This document shows, piece after piece, positions 9,184-20,813 of a DNA stretch of 64,000 bases (within the stretch, counting starts at the first letter, position 1; each line of letters begins with the position of its first letter). A program made the translations under genes and the position numbers. The stretch is taken from assembly GCF_009728995.1 (NCBI RefSeq), contig NZ_VTZW01000008.1, forward strand, positions 124,001 to 188,000, given 5' to 3'. The stretch is from Streptomonospora sp. PA3. Its GTDB lineage: Bacteria > Actinomycetota > Actinomycetes > Streptosporangiales > Streptosporangiaceae. The notes beneath the pieces were generated by a model, which was not told the DNA's origin, searched no databases, and saw nothing but the letters and a program-made list of their open reading frames with translations.

Positions 9184-9905
9184 GGCTGCCGCCAGATGAA
9201 ACCGGCGAACCGGCCGGTGGGCGCGCCGCCGCGGTGCGAGAACAGCTCGGGGCTCTCCAGCGTGCAGCGGTCGTCGGAGGCGATGTGGCCGACATCGGCC
9301 GCGCGGAGTTGGGCGGTCACCGCTGCGCGCATGTCGATGCCCGGGGTGCCCGCCCGCGTGGAGACGGCCGCCTCGGGAACGCTGCCCGCCACCTCCTGCT
9401 GGACCCGGGCGCCGACCTCGTAGCAGCCGCCGCAGATCGCCGGGCTCAGCAGGGCCCTGATGCGGGCGGGGTCGGCGCCCAGCCGCGCCATGGCGGCGAT
9501 CAGCTCCGGCGCCACGCCGGCCTGCGTCCCCAGCCTTCCGGAGTGGGCCGCGCCGATCACGCCGGCCTCGGCGTCGGCCGCCAGCACCAGCAGGCAGTCG
9601 GCGGCCAGCGCGGCCAGCACCAGGTCGGAGCGGTCGCACACCACGGCGTCGACCCGCCCGGCGGTGCCGGGCTCGGTGGCCACCGCAACCTGCGCGCCGT
9701 GCACCTGGTCCATCCAGACCACGCGCTCGTGGCCGAATCCGAGCCGCTTGGCGGCCACCCGGCGGTTCTCGGCCACCGCGTCGGGGTCGTCGCCGACTCC
9801 GCGGCCGAGGTTGAGGGTGTCGAACGGCGCGGCGCTGGCCCCGCCGTCGTAGCGCTGGGTGAAGCCGGCCCGCACGCCCGGCCCCAGCTCGATCACGGCA
9901 CTCAT
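9180..9905 (-). CDS. pgeF: PgeF/YfiH multicopper-oxidase-like (DUF152) protein
   Basis: This 241-residue protein belongs to the YfiH/laccase-domain family, also called polyphenol oxidase. Family members have been linked to purine nucleoside breakdown and, in E. coli, to correcting misincorporated residues in peptidoglycan precursors. Conserved metal-site features are visible: MDQVHG, the ADCLLVL region with its cysteine, GAAHSGRLG, and the C-terminal SHRGGAPTGRF. I chose the ATG at 9905 because GGAGGA lies 11 bases upstream. The in-frame ATG at 9926 has its purine stretch too close. The gene follows ftsZ after a terminator-like hairpin, so it may depend on read-through. Confidence 0.9.
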   Translation of the reverse strand: MSAVIELGPGVRAGFTQRYDGGASAAPFDTLNLGRGVGDDPDAVAENRRVAAKRLGFGHERVVWMDQVHGAQVAVATEPGTAGRVDAVVCDRSDLVLAALAADCLLVLAADAEAGVIGAAHSGRLGTQAGVAPELIAAMARLGADPARIRALLSPAICGGCYEVGARVQQEVAGSVPEAAVSTRAGTPGIDMRAAVTAQLRAADVGHIASDDRCTLESPELFSHRGGAPTGRFAGFIWRQP

Positions 9906-9960
9906 CGGTGCGCAGTTCCTCCGCATCCTCCGCAGGTGTCGAGGGGACGCGGAAAAGCGT

Positions 9961-9988
9961 ACCGGCGGCGGGTGGCCCCGCCGCCGGT
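9961..9988 (-). terminator. Perfect hairpin after ftsZ
   Basis: ACCGGCGGCGGG (9961-9972) pairs perfectly with 9977-9988 around a four-base loop, 22 bases beyond the ftsZ stop. It lies between ftsZ and pgeF and probably ends or attenuates the division transcript there. Confidence 0.65.
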
Positions 9989-10010
9989 CGGCTCGTGCGC
10001 CATTCCGGCG

Positions 10011-11462
<1,452 letters not shown>

Positions 11463-11895
11463 GACGAGGGGCCTTTCCGCTCGCATCCGCCGATCGTGCC
11501 GCCCGTGCCGTCCCACCTCGGCGGAACCCGCCGTCAGCGGCGCGCACGGATCGATCGGCCGTCCGGTTCTACAGTCTTTCCACTGGGCCCCCTCAGACCG
11601 GCGCGGTGCCGATCGGGTTCCCATTCAGGGCTTCGGGCTCGCAGCCGGGCGGTCCCCCCTCCGGGTGCTCCCGCCGTAACCGCCCTAAAGTCTCAGGTTC
11701 ATACTTATGTCAACCAACGGTATTGCTTCCCGACAGTAAGCCGCTGCCTGCCTGCGGGCAACTAACCATGAGTTCAGCCTAACGGCGTGTCGCGCAGCGA
11801 GGCGATGTCCCCTCCCGGCGCGTCGCGTCTGGAATGTCGGGGTGCGCGGGCCCCCGCGGGCCGCACCGCACCCCGGCGCCGCGGGCTCCTGCGGC
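11463..11895 (-). other. ftsQ-ftsZ intergenic leader region
   Basis: This 433-base gap separates ftsQ from ftsZ. It contains the candidate ftsZ promoter and a leader of about 215 bases with the ribosome-binding site. In Streptomyces this gap also holds ftsZ promoters. I see no gene in it. Confidence 0.6.
11685..11713 (-). promoter_or_regulatory. Candidate ftsZ promoter
   Basis: On the minus strand, a perfect TTGACA (11713-11708) is followed after 17 bases by CTTTAG (11690-11685), a weak -10. The stretch is markedly more AT-rich than its surroundings. It lies about 220 bases before the ftsZ GTG. Confidence 0.45.
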
Positions 11896-12642
11896 CTACT
11901 CGACAACGGCCATTTCCGGTGCGCTGACGTCGTAGTGCCGGTCGGGGCCCGGCGGGTGCTCGTTGAGCAGGATGGTCAGGATCGTGCTCTTGCGCTCGGA
12001 TCGCTCGGTGGTGCCCCAGTCGACGGTGGCGCCGCTCTGCAGCGTCAGCTCGATCGCCGACCGCTTGCCCGCGTCGATCGTGTCGATGCGCCCGCCGACA
12101 GCGGCCGGGACCTGTTCGACGACCGCGGCCGCCGCCGCCACGGCCGGACTGCCCTCGGGTTCGCCGGAGACGCCGATGAGCGGGTAGTTCCGCGGCCGCT
12201 TGTCGGTGTCGGCGATGCGCACGCCGTCGCCGTCGATGAGCCGGAACCCGTCGCCGGCGCGCATGCCCAGCACCGGGGTGCGCTCGACGACGTCCACGCG
12301 CAGGGTGGCCGGCCAGCCGCGGCTGACCCGCGCCGACTCCACCAGCCGCAGCTCCTCGGCACGGCGCTGGGCGGCGCCGGTGTCGACGCGCGCCAGCGGG
12401 GTGCCGGTCGCCACGTCCACGGCGGCCACCACCTGGTCGGGATCGAGCCGGTCGGTGCCGGCGACCTCGACCTGGCGCACCACCAGCAGGCGCGAGCCCA
12501 GCAGCACCCAGGTGACCACCGTCAGCAGGCCCACGATCAGCAGCACGACGAAGGCGATCTTCCAGGGATCGGAGCGGCGGGTGCCCGAGCGCTCCGCGGA
12601 TCCGCCGCGCGGTGCGGCGGTCTCCTCGGTGGTCGCGCTCAC
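11896..12642 (-). CDS. ftsQ: Cell division protein FtsQ
   Basis: FtsQ is a bitopic divisome protein that works with FtsL and FtsB partners outside the membrane. The protein has 248 residues. A Ser/Thr/Arg-rich cytoplasmic head is followed by one membrane helix (IAFVVLLIVGLLTVVTWVLL, about 29-48). The POTRA domain follows (VVRQVEVAGTDRLDPDQVV), and then the FtsQ domain with VVERTPVLG, LIDGDGVRI and LIGVSGEPEGSP. It starts at GTG (12642) after GGCGAGAG. It sits just after murC (42-base gap) and before the ftsZ promoter region. Confidence 0.95.
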   Translation of the reverse strand: MSATTEETAAPRGGSAERSGTRRSDPWKIAFVVLLIVGLLTVVTWVLLGSRLLVVRQVEVAGTDRLDPDQVVAAVDVATGTPLARVDTGAAQRRAEELRLVESARVSRGWPATLRVDVVERTPVLGMRAGDGFRLIDGDGVRIADTDKRPRNYPLIGVSGEPEGSPAVAAAAAVVEQVPAAVGGRIDTIDAGKRSAIELTLQSGATVDWGTTERSERKSTILTILLNEHPPGPDRHYDVSAPEMAVVE

Positions 12643-12684
12643 GCTGCTCTCGCCGCCCTTCGCCCCGGTGCGCGCCCGCGCGCG

Positions 12685-14124
12685 CTAATCGCCGACCTGC
12701 TCCAGTGCCGACAGCGCCTCGACGATCCTCGGCCCCAGCTCGGTGACGTCGCCCGCGCCCATCGTCAGCACGATGTCCCCCGGTTCGGCCGCGGCGGCGG
12801 CCCGCGCCACCGCCTCGGCCCGGTCGGGTTCGTGGCTGACCCTGCCGTGGGTGATCCCGCGGGTGATCAGCTCGGAGCTGACGCCGGGCTCGGGATCCTC
12901 CCGGGCGGCGTAGATCGACAGCACCACGACCTCGTCGGCCAAGGACAGCGCCGAAGCGAACTCGTCGGCGAAGATCCGGGTGCGACTGTACAGGTGGGGC
13001 TGGAAGACCGCCACGACCCGCCCCGGCGGTGCGTCCGCGCCGCCGCGGGTGTCCAGGGCGGCCCGCGCCGCCCGCAGGTCGGCGGCGATCTCGGTGGGAT
13101 GGTGGGCGTAGCTGTCGTAGACCGCCACTCCCCCGGCTTCGCCCTTGAGCTCGAAGCGGCGGGCGGCGCCGGTGAAGGAGGCCAGTCCCGCCAGCGCCAC
13201 CTCGGTGTCGTGTCCGAGCACGTCGGCGACGGCCGCGGCCGCGGCGGCGTTGAGCACGTTGTGCCGTCCGGGCACCGCCAGCTCGGCGGGAAGCGGCTCG
13301 CCGCCGAAGGCGCTGAGGGTGAAGGCGGTGCGGAAGCCGTCGGCCGAGATCCCGGCGACCCGGTAGTCGGCGTCGGCCGCCTCGCCGTAGGTGAGCACCC
13401 GCTTGCCCAGGCCGCGAGCGGTCTCGGCGACGCGGCGGGCGCCGGGGTCGTCGACGCCGACGACCAGGGTGTCGCCGACGCGCTCGGCGAACGCCGCGAA
13501 GTTGGCGTGGATCTCGTCCAGGCCGCCGTAGTTGTCCAGGTGGTCGGCCTCGACGTTGGTGACCACGGCGATCTCGGGCGAGAGCATCAGAAACGAGCCG
13601 TCGCTCTCGTCGGCCTCGGCCACCAGCACGTCTCCGGCGCCGGCGTCGGCCCCGGTCCCGGTGGTGACCAGGGCGCCGCCGATCACATAGCCCGGCTCGG
13701 CGCCGGCGTGCTGCAGCACCACCGTGAGCATGGAGGTGGTGGTGGTCTTGCCGTGGGTGCCGGCCACGGCCACGCCGCGGCGCCCCAGCAGCAGGGCGCC
13801 CAGCGCCGCGGCCCGCGGGATCACGCGCAGGCCCCGCTCGCGCGCCTCGGCGAGCTCGGGGTTGTCCTCGCGCACGGCCGAGGAGACCACGACGGTGTCG
13901 GCGGTGCCCACGTGCGCGGCGTCGTGGCCCACGTGGGTGGCGGCGCCCAGGGCCTCCAGCTCGTGCAGCAGCGGACCGTCCTTGGCGTCGCTGCCGGTCA
14001 CCTCGGCGCCCAGCTGCAGCAGCACCCGGGCGATGCCCGACATGCCGACGCCGCCGATGCCGATGAAGTGCACCCGGCCCAGCTTGTCCACGGGCACCGG
14101 GTCGGCGTGCGGGATCAGGCTCAC
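12685..14124 (-). CDS. murC: UDP-N-acetylmuramate--L-alanine ligase MurC
   Basis: MurC adds the first residue, L-Ala, to UDP-MurNAc using ATP in the cytoplasm. The 479-residue protein has the N-terminal nucleotide fold HFIGIGGVGMSGIARVL, the ATP loop GTHGKTTTTSML, EADESDGSF and TNVEADHLDNYG. The ligase C-terminal domain includes YDSYAHHPTEI and FQPHLYSRT. It starts at GTG (14124), which overlaps the murG stop as GTGA, so translation is probably coupled. The size is normal for the family. Confidence 0.97.
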   Translation of the reverse strand: MSLIPHADPVPVDKLGRVHFIGIGGVGMSGIARVLLQLGAEVTGSDAKDGPLLHELEALGAATHVGHDAAHVGTADTVVVSSAVREDNPELAEARERGLRVIPRAAALGALLLGRRGVAVAGTHGKTTTTSMLTVVLQHAGAEPGYVIGGALVTTGTGADAGAGDVLVAEADESDGSFLMLSPEIAVVTNVEADHLDNYGGLDEIHANFAAFAERVGDTLVVGVDDPGARRVAETARGLGKRVLTYGEAADADYRVAGISADGFRTAFTLSAFGGEPLPAELAVPGRHNVLNAAAAAAVADVLGHDTEVALAGLASFTGAARRFELKGEAGGVAVYDSYAHHPTEIAADLRAARAALDTRGGADAPPGRVVAVFQPHLYSRTRIFADEFASALSLADEVVVLSIYAAREDPEPGVSSELITRGITHGRVSHEPDRAEAVARAAAAAEPGDIVLTMGAGDVTELGPRIVEALSALEQVGD

Positions 14125-15293
14125 CGCGCGTCCTTCCCGTCGTCGACGAAGGATTCGTCCTCGTCGGCCTCGATGTCGTCGGGGACCGGCTCGGGGGCGG
14201 GGTCGCCGCGCTCGCCGCGCGCGACCGCCAGCACCTCGCGGGCGAGCTCCATGTCGGCGTCGCGGCGGCCCATCCGCGAGGCGGCCTCCGACATCGCCAC
14301 CACCTTGTCGGTGTCGGTCAGCAGCGGGATGAGGTTCTGCCCGATCCAGTCGGGGGTGAGGTCGTTGTTCTCCACCAGCAGTCCGCCGCCGGCGTCGACG
14401 ATGGGCTCGGCGTTGAGGCGCTGCTCGCCGTTGCCGATGGGCAGCGGCACGAACGCGCCGGGAAGCCCGACCGCCGTCAGTTCGGCGCAGGTCAGCGCGC
14501 CTGAGCGGCACATTGCCACGTCGGCGGCGGCGTAGGCGAGGTCCATGCGGTCGACGTAGGGCACGACCACGTAGGGCACGCCGTCACGGGTGCGGTCTTC
14601 GGGCTCGTCGGCGTTGTTGGGGCCCACCACGTGCAGCACCTGCACTCCGGCTGCGGTGAAGCGGTCGGCGGCGGCGAAGGCGGCGGCGTTGACCGCCTGG
14701 GCGCCCTGGGAGCCGCCGAAGATCAGCAGGGTCGGCAGTTCGGGCCGCAGCCCGAAGTGGGCGCGGGCCTTGTCGCCCATGGCCAGGCGGTCCAGCGAGG
14801 AGATCTGCTCGCGCAGGGGGATGCCGATGAAGCGGCCGTTGCGGATGTCGCAGTGGGGGTGGCCGGTGTAGACGTGGCCGGTCAGGCGCGCGCCCAGCCG
14901 GTTGGCCAGGCCCGGCAGCGGGTTGGCCTCGTGGACGACCACGGGGATGCGCCGCCGGCGCGCGGCCAGGTAGCCGGGGGTGGCGACGTAGCCGCCGAAC
15001 CCGACCAGGACGTCGGCGCCCAGGCGGGAGAGGTGCCCGCCCGCGGCGCTTATGGCGCTGGCCAGCTTGCCGGGGACCGACAGCAGCTTGGGGGTGAGCC
15101 GGCGCGGCAGAGGGACGGCCGGAATGGTGCCCAGCTCATAGCCCCGCATGGGGACGAGACGGGTCTCGAGTCCTCGTTCGGTCCCCAGGCACATGATCTG
15201 GGTCTGCGGGTCGATACGCATCAGCGCATCGGCCAGGGAGAGCGCGGGCTCGATATGCCCGGCCGTGCCGCCTCCGGCGAGGGCTACCCTCAT
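14121..15293 (-). CDS. murG: Lipid II synthase MurG
   Basis: MurG transfers GlcNAc from UDP-GlcNAc to lipid I at the inner face of the membrane, making lipid II. The 390-residue GT-B glycosyltransferase shows MRVALAGGGTAGHIEPAL, the VGFGGYVATPG loop, HEANPLPGLANR, IFGGSQGAQAVN, and CRSGALTCAEL followed by LPIGNGEQRLNAEPI. A short acidic extension (about residues 365-390, EPVPDDIEADEDESFVDDGK) is extra relative to most homologues. The ATG at 15293 overlaps the ftsW stop as ATGA. Confidence 0.97.
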   Translation of the reverse strand: MRVALAGGGTAGHIEPALSLADALMRIDPQTQIMCLGTERGLETRLVPMRGYELGTIPAVPLPRRLTPKLLSVPGKLASAISAAGGHLSRLGADVLVGFGGYVATPGYLAARRRRIPVVVHEANPLPGLANRLGARLTGHVYTGHPHCDIRNGRFIGIPLREQISSLDRLAMGDKARAHFGLRPELPTLLIFGGSQGAQAVNAAAFAAADRFTAAGVQVLHVVGPNNADEPEDRTRDGVPYVVVPYVDRMDLAYAAADVAMCRSGALTCAELTAVGLPGAFVPLPIGNGEQRLNAEPIVDAGGGLLVENNDLTPDWIGQNLIPLLTDTDKVVAMSEAASRMGRRDADMELAREVLAVARGERGDPAPEPVPDDIEADEDESFVDDGKDAR

Positions 15294-16660
15294 CGTCGCC
15301 GATTCCTCCTCGCTTGCGCCTGCGTCGGGCGCGATCGGTTGCCGGCCTGGGCAGCGGCAGCGGGGCGCTTGGGGGCGGCGCCGGATGCCGCGAGGTCCAG
15401 GCCCAGCCAGCTTAGGGCCCTTTGCACGCGGCCGGGACCGCGCGCGGCCAGCGCCGCCCGCGCGTCCGGCTCGGACCGGGCCAGCGCCATCAGGATGCCC
15501 AGCGCGATCATCGTGGGGATGAGCGCGGACCCGCCGGCCGAGACCAGCGGCAGCGGGATTCCCGTGACGGGCATGACGCCGATGACGGTGCCGATGTTGA
15601 CCATCGCCTGGATGACGATCCAGGCGGTGATCGCGGCCGCTGCCAGCCGGGCGAAGGGGTCGCTGACGCGTGAAGACACGCGCAGCCCAGCGTAGCCCAG
15701 AACCCCAAACAGTCCCACGACGGAGAGGGTGCCGATCAGACCCATCTCCTCGCCGATGATCGCGAAGATGAAGTCGCTCTCGGGGTGGGGCAGAAACCCC
15801 CACTTCTCGCGGCTGCCGCCGATGCCCACACCGAGCAGGCCACCGGTGCCCAATGCGTAGAGGCCGTGCAGCAGCTGGAAGTTGGAGTCGGTCGGATCGG
15901 TCTGGGGGTTGAGGAAGGACATGAGCCTGGCCACCCGGAAGGGCTCGACGGCGATCATGATCGAGGCCAGGCACACCACCATCCCCATCATCGCCGCGAA
16001 CAGCTTGCCGGGCGCCCCCACCACCCACAGCAGGGCCAGGAAGATCGACAGCAGCACGAAGGAGGTTCCCAGGTCGGTGCCGATCAGCACGAGCACGACC
16101 AGGGTCCCGCAGCCGGGCAGCAGCGGCATCAGCAGCTGGCGCCAGTCGGCCAGCTGCTTGAGCTCCTCCTTGCGGGCGAGCACGTTGGCGCCCCACAGCG
16201 CGAACGCCAGCTTGCCCGGCTCGGAGGGCTGGAGCGTCACGCCGCCGATCTCCAGCCAGCGCACTGCGCCGCTGCCGTAGGCGTCGCCGCGGAAGACGGT
16301 GAGCACCAGCAGCCCGACCGAGATCAGCAGCGCCGGGTAGCCCACGACCCGGAACACGGCCACGGGCAGGTGCGCGGCCAGCAGGAGCAGCGGCAGGCCG
16401 ATCGACGCCGCAAGGGCCTGCTTCTGGAAGAGGGAGAACGCCGAGCCGGTCTCGGTGTAGGAGTCGACCATGGACGAGGACAGCACCATGGTCAGGCCCA
16501 GGGCGGTCAGCAGCGCGGTGGTCCCGGCCAGCAGGTAGTAGGAGGTCAGCGGCCGGTCGAGGACGCCGGGCAGTTCGCGCAGCCAGAAGCGCGCACCACC
16601 CCGTGCACTCCCGCTCCCTTCGGCCCGCTTGGCCGAGGGGACCGATGTCGACACCGCCAT
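15290..16660 (-). CDS. ftsW: Peptidoglycan polymerase FtsW (SEDS)
   Basis: FtsW is the septal SEDS glycosyltransferase that polymerises lipid II with its partner FtsI. The protein has 456 residues and about ten membrane helices. Conserved marks include KLAFALWGANVLA, the GTDLGTS loop, HPESDFIFAIIGEEMGLIG and PLPLVSAGGSALI. A basic, Ala/Arg-rich cytoplasmic tail of about 60 residues ends QARRNRRR. The ATG at 16660 is chosen because GGAGGT lies five bases upstream; the open frame extends further but without support. murD is 180 bases upstream and the murG start overlaps its stop. Confidence 0.96.
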   Translation of the reverse strand: MAVSTSVPSAKRAEGSGSARGGARFWLRELPGVLDRPLTSYYLLAGTTALLTALGLTMVLSSSMVDSYTETGSAFSLFQKQALAASIGLPLLLLAAHLPVAVFRVVGYPALLISVGLLVLTVFRGDAYGSGAVRWLEIGGVTLQPSEPGKLAFALWGANVLARKEELKQLADWRQLLMPLLPGCGTLVVLVLIGTDLGTSFVLLSIFLALLWVVGAPGKLFAAMMGMVVCLASIMIAVEPFRVARLMSFLNPQTDPTDSNFQLLHGLYALGTGGLLGVGIGGSREKWGFLPHPESDFIFAIIGEEMGLIGTLSVVGLFGVLGYAGLRVSSRVSDPFARLAAAAITAWIVIQAMVNIGTVIGVMPVTGIPLPLVSAGGSALIPTMIALGILMALARSEPDARAALAARGPGRVQRALSWLGLDLAASGAAPKRPAAAAQAGNRSRPTQAQARRNRRR

Positions 16661-16840
16661 TGGCGACCTCCGCCCGCCGCAGTTCCTCCAGCGTCGACCA
16701 AGTCTGGCGGTTCGGGCGCGCGAAGCCCCGGACATATCGCGCGTGTCGGGTGCTTCGCGGCGCGCCGGCTCGGCGGCACCCTGCGATAGCGCCCCCGGCG
16801 GGGTGGAGCGGCGGCGCCCGGCCGCCCCACCGGCCCGGCC

Positions 16841-18304
16841 TCAGCCCAGCGCGGCCACGGCGGCGGCGAACCGGCGGCCGCGGTCCTTGTAGTCGGTGAA
16901 CATGTCCATCGACGCCGCGGCGGGCGCCAGCAGCACGGTGTCGCCGGGGCGGGCGGCCTCGGCCGCCGCGGCCACGACGCGGGCCATGGCCTCGGCGCCG
17001 GTCTCGCCGATCTCCACCACCGCGCAGCCGGGGGCGTGGCGGGCCAGGGCGGCGCGCAGCAGGTCGCGGTCGCGGCCCAGCAGCACCGCCGCGCGCAGCC
17101 GCGGCGCGGCCTGGCGCACCAGGTCGTCGACCTCGGCGCCCTTGAGCAGGCCGCCGGCCACCCATACCACCGAGTCGAACGCCGAGAGGGCGGCCGCGGC
17201 CGCATGCGGGTTGGTGGCCTTGGAGTCGTCGACGTAGTCGACACCGCCGACGGCGCCCAGGCGGGCCATGCGGTGGGGTTCGGGTGCGAAGGCTGCCAGC
17301 CCGGCGCGCACCGAACCGGGATCGGCGCCCACCGAGCGCGCGAGCGCCGCCGCCGCCAGCGCGTTGGCCACGTTGTGCGGGGCGGCGGGCACCACGTCGG
17401 CCAGGGCGGCGAGCTCGGCCGCGCCGCCGTGGGGATCGGCCACGAACGCGCGGTCGACCAGCAGGTCCTCGACGACGCCGAGCTGGCCGGCGCGGGGTGT
17501 GCCCAGCGTGAACTCGTGCAGGGGCGTGCCGGGGTCGCCGGCGCTGCGGGCCAGGTGCGCCGACCAGGGGTCGTCGGCGTTGGCGACACGCAGGGTGCCC
17601 GGTGCGTAGATGCGGCCCTTGGCCTGGGCGTAGGGCTCCAGGCCGCCGTGCCAGTCGAGGTGGTCGGGGGCGACGTTGAGCACGGCCGCGGCGTGCGGGG
17701 CGACGGTGGAGGACCAGTGCAGCTGGAAGCTGGACAGCTCCACCGCAAGCAGCTCGGGGGCGCTGCCGGACCCGCCGGGCAGCACGGCCTCCACGATCGG
17801 GGTGCCGACGTTGCCCACCGCCATGGCGTTGCGCCCGTCGGCGCGCAGCATGGCCTCCAGCATCCGCACCGTCGTGGTCTTGCCGTTGGTGCCGGTGATG
17901 GCCAGCCACCGCTGGCCGGCCGGGCGCAGCCGCCAGGCCAGCTCCACGTCGCCGATGATCTCGGTACCGGCCGCGGCGGCCGCGGCCAGCAGCGGCGCGT
18001 CGGGACGCCAGCCGGGCGAGGTGACGACCAGGCGCGCGGGCTCGGGCGGGCCGTGCTCGCCCAGCAGCACCCGGGCGCCCTCGGCGCGCAGCTCGCGGGC
18101 CAGCGCGAGCGCCGCCTCGTCCTCGCGCGCGTCGACGACGGTGACCCGGGCCCCGTGGGCCAGCAGGACGCGGGCGACCGGGGGGCCGGAGACCCCCAGC
18201 CCGGCCACGCACACGTCCAGGTCCGCCAGAGCGGCGCCGAAGGCCGGATCGGCCGGCGCGGCGCTGGGGACGGGCGTGCGGGAGGGGCCGCCGGCAGGGC
18301 TCAT
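16841..18304 (-). CDS. murD: UDP-MurNAc-L-Ala--D-glutamate ligase MurD
   Basis: MurD adds D-Glu to UDP-MurNAc-L-Ala. The 487-residue protein has the N-terminal fold [17 protein letters not shown], the ATP loop [24 protein letters not shown] and [12 protein letters not shown]. The C-terminal ligase domain includes [15 protein letters not shown] and [19 protein letters not shown]. It starts at ATG (18304), overlapping the mraY stop as ATGA. About 25 extra residues precede the core fold. The 180 bases after the stop, before ftsW, hold no recognised gene. Confidence 0.97.
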   Translation of the reverse strand: MSPAGGPSRTPVPSAAPADPAFGAALADLDVCVAGLGVSGPPVARVLLAHGARVTVVDAREDEAALALARELRAEGARVLLGEHGPPEPARLVVTSPGWRPDAPLLAAAAAAGTEIIGDVELAWRLRPAGQRWLAITGTNGKTTTVRMLEAMLRADGRNAMAVGNVGTPIVEAVLPGGSGSAPELLAVELSSFQLHWSSTVAPHAAAVLNVAPDHLDWHGGLEPYAQAKGRIYAPGTLRVANADDPWSAHLARSAGDPGTPLHEFTLGTPRAGQLGVVEDLLVDRAFVADPHGGAAELAALADVVPAAPHNVANALAAAALARSVGADPGSVRAGLAAFAPEPHRMARLGAVGGVDYVDDSKATNPHAAAAALSAFDSVVWVAGGLLKGAEVDDLVRQAAPRLRAAVLLGRDRDLLRAALARHAPGCAVVEIGETGAEAMARVVAAAAEAARPGDTVLLAPAAASMDMFTDYKDRGRRFAAAVAALG

Positions 18305-19356
18305 CGCGGCATCCATTCCAGGTAGAACAGGCCGATGCCCACCCCCACCATCAGGCCCTGGATGATCCAGAACCGGATGACGATCGTGGTCTCGGCCCAG
18401 CCTTTGAGTTCGAAGTGGTGCTGCAGCGGCGCCATGCGGAAGATGCGTTTGCCCGTCAGCCGGAAGGAGCTGATCTGCACCATCACCGACAGGGTGATCA
18501 GCACGAACAGGCCGCCGATGATCAGCAGCAGGAGCTGGGTGCGGGTGGTGATGGCCAGTCCCACGATCAGCCCGCCCAGGGCCAGCGAACCGGTGTCGCC
18601 CATGAAGATCTTGGCGGGTGGAGCGTTGTACCACAGGAAGCCGATACACCCGCCCAGGCAGGCGGCCGCCACCACGGCCAGGTCCAGCGGGTCGCGGACC
18701 GGGTAGCAGCTGGGGGCCAGGTAGGCCACGCAGCTCTGGCGCAGCTGCCAGTTGCCGATGATCACGTAGGCGACCAGCGAGAGGATCATGGCGCCGGTGG
18801 CCAGGCCGTCCAGGCCGTCGGTGAGGTTGACGGCGTTGGAGAAGCCCACGATCAGGAACAGCGCCCAGGCCACGAACACGACGAGCAGCAGCGGCGGCCC
18901 GAAGTCGCGCAGGAACGACAGCTGCGGGGAGGCCGGGGTGTAGCCGTAGCCGTTGGGGAACTGGGTGACGCCCACGGCGAACCCGACGCCCACGATGGTC
19001 TGGCCCAGCATCTTCGCGCCGCTGCGCAGGCCCAGGCTGCGCCGCTTGTAGATCTTGATGAAGTCGTCGAGGAAGCCGACCGCGCCCATGCCCACGAACA
19101 GGAACATCACCAGCAGCCCCGAGACCGTGGGCCGGGTCATCAGCACCAGGTGCGAGGCGAAGTAGCCGATGATGGCGCCGAGGATGATGACGATGCCGCC
19201 CATGGTCGGCGTGCCCTGCTTGGTCTTGTGGCCCTCGGGGCCGTCGTCGCGGACCTCCTGGCCGAACTTGAACCGGAACAGGATCCGGATCACCAGCGGC
19301 ATGATCAGCAGCGAGACCAGCAGCGACAGGCCCGCCGCGACAAGAATGCCGGTCAC
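18301..19356 (-). CDS. mraY: Phospho-MurNAc-pentapeptide transferase MraY
   Basis: MraY is the integral membrane enzyme that attaches phospho-MurNAc-pentapeptide to undecaprenyl phosphate, giving lipid I. The protein has 351 residues and about ten helices. Catalytic and signature segments include [50 protein letters not shown] and [11 protein letters not shown]. It starts at GTG (19356), overlapping the murF stop as GTGA. The length matches the family. Confidence 0.97.
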   Translation of the reverse strand: MTGILVAAGLSLLVSLLIMPLVIRILFRFKFGQEVRDDGPEGHKTKQGTPTMGGIVIILGAIIGYFASHLVLMTRPTVSGLLVMFLFVGMGAVGFLDDFIKIYKRRSLGLRSGAKMLGQTIVGVGFAVGVTQFPNGYGYTPASPQLSFLRDFGPPLLLVVFVAWALFLIVGFSNAVNLTDGLDGLATGAMILSLVAYVIIGNWQLRQSCVAYLAPSCYPVRDPLDLAVVAAACLGGCIGFLWYNAPPAKIFMGDTGSLALGGLIVGLAITTRTQLLLLIIGGLFVLITLSVMVQISSFRLTGKRIFRMAPLQHHFELKGWAETTIVIRFWIIQGLMVGVGIGLFYLEWMPR

Positions 19357-20813
19357 TTGGCGTCCTCCCCGGACATCCCGGGAGCCGGCTCGGCGGGCGG
19401 GTCGCCCTCCGTCAGCAGCTCGGCGACCTTCTCCAGCCCTGCCACGCGCGATCCCTTCACCATGACGACGTCTTCCTGCCGCAATCGCGCGCGCAGGGCC
19501 GCGGCCGCCTCGTCGGCGTCGCGGACCCGCAGCACCTCCCCCGCCCAGTCGGGCTCCGCGCCGGCGCCTTCGGCCGCGGGGGCGGCCTCCTCGCCCACCA
19601 CCACGAGCGTCGCCACGCCGCTGCGGGCGGCCAGCGCTCCGGCGCGGCGGTGCTCCTCGGCCGACTTCTCGCCCAGCTCGGCCATGACGCCCAGCACGGC
19701 GTGCGTGCGGCGCGCGCCCTGGCCGCCGATGGCCTCCAGGGTGTTCAGGGCCGCGGCGACGGACTCGGGGTTGGCGTTGTAGGCGTCGTTGACGACGGTG
19801 ACGCCGCCCGGGGCCTCGGCGACCTCCATCCGCCACCGGCTCAGCGGTCCCGCCTCTGCCAGGGCGGCGGCGATGTCCGCGGGCTCCATGCCCGTCTCGG
19901 CGGCGACGGCGGCCACCGCCAGCGCGTTGTGCACCTGGTGGGCGCCGACGAGCGCGAGCCGGACCGGGGCCGAGCGCCCGCCGATGTGCAGGGTGAAGGC
20001 GGCCCGCCCGGCGGCGTCCAGCTCGACGTCCTCGGCGCGCACGTGCGCGCCGGGCGCCAGCCCGTAGGAGACGACGCGGGCGGCGGTGCGCCCGGCCATG
20101 CCGATCACGGCGTCGTCGTCGGCATTGAGCACGGCGACGCCGCCCTCGTCGGCCGCGGGCAGGGCCTCCACCAGCTCACCCTTTGCCTGGGCGATGGCCT
20201 CGCGGCTGCCGAACTCGCCCATGTGGGCGCTGCCGACGTTGAGGACCACACCGATGCGCGGCGGGGCGATGCGGCACAGATGGGCGATGTGGCCGATCCC
20301 GCGGGCGGCCACCTCCAGCACGATGAACCGGGTGTCGGCGTCGGCGCGCAGCACGGTCAGCGGGTGGCCGATCTCGTTGTTGAAGGACCCCGAGGGCGCG
20401 ACGGTGGGGCCCAGACCGCCGAGGACCTGGGCCATCAGGTCCTTGGTGGTGGTCTTGCCCGAGGAGCCGGTGATCCCGACGATGTCCGCGCCGGTCAGCT
20501 CGCCGGCCACGGCCCGGGCCAGGCGGCCCAGTGCCGCTATCACCCCCTCGTCGCCTCCGTCGGTGAGCAACTGCGGCGCCGCGACCGGCCGGGATCCCAG
20601 GACGGCCGCGGCGCCCGCGGCGACAGCGGATCGGGCGTAGTCGTGCCCGTCGACCCGTTCGCCGCCGAGGGCGACGAAGAGCGAACCGGGCTCGGCCCGC
20701 CGGGAGTCGATGACGACGGGTCCGAACACGACGTCGCTGGGACGCGCCGGTCCGCTTATCCGGGATTGGGTGATCTCAGCGATCCGATCGAGCGTCAGCG
20801 CGATCAAATCCAC
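19353..20813 (-). CDS. murF: UDP-MurNAc-tripeptide--D-Ala-D-Ala ligase MurF
   Basis: MurF adds D-Ala-D-Ala to complete the pentapeptide precursor. The 486-residue protein shows [15 protein letters not shown], the ATP loop [52 protein letters not shown] and [12 protein letters not shown]. The frame opens at GTG (20813), but AGGAG overlaps that codon. A TTG two codons in (20807) has AGGAG five bases upstream and is the better start. The 359-base gap before it suggests that the promoter for murF onward may lie there. Confidence 0.96.
   Translation of the reverse strand: MDLIALTLDRIAEITQSRISGPARPSDVVFGPVVIDSRRAEPGSLFVALGGERVDGHDYARSAVAAGAAAVLGSRPVAAPQLLTDGGDEGVIAALGRLARAVAGELTGADIVGITGSSGKTTTKDLMAQVLGGLGPTVAPSGSFNNEIGHPLTVLRADADTRFIVLEVAARGIGHIAHLCRIAPPRIGVVLNVGSAHMGEFGSREAIAQAKGELVEALPAADEGGVAVLNADDDAVIGMAGRTAARVVSYGLAPGAHVRAEDVELDAAGRAAFTLHIGGRSAPVRLALVGAHQVHNALAVAAVAAETGMEPADIAAALAEAGPLSRWRMEVAEAPGGVTVVNDAYNANPESVAAALNTLEAIGGQGARRTHAVLGVMAELGEKSAEEHRRAGALAARSGVATLVVVGEEAAPAAEGAGAEPDWAGEVLRVRDADEAAAALRARLRQEDVVMVKGSRVAGLEKVAELLTEGDPPAEPAPGMSGEDAK

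Noticed and set aside
11463-11486. Upstream ATG (11486) as the ftsZ start
   Set aside because: The GTG at 11462 has GGAAAGG eight bases before it, and the conserved FtsZ N-terminus begins there.
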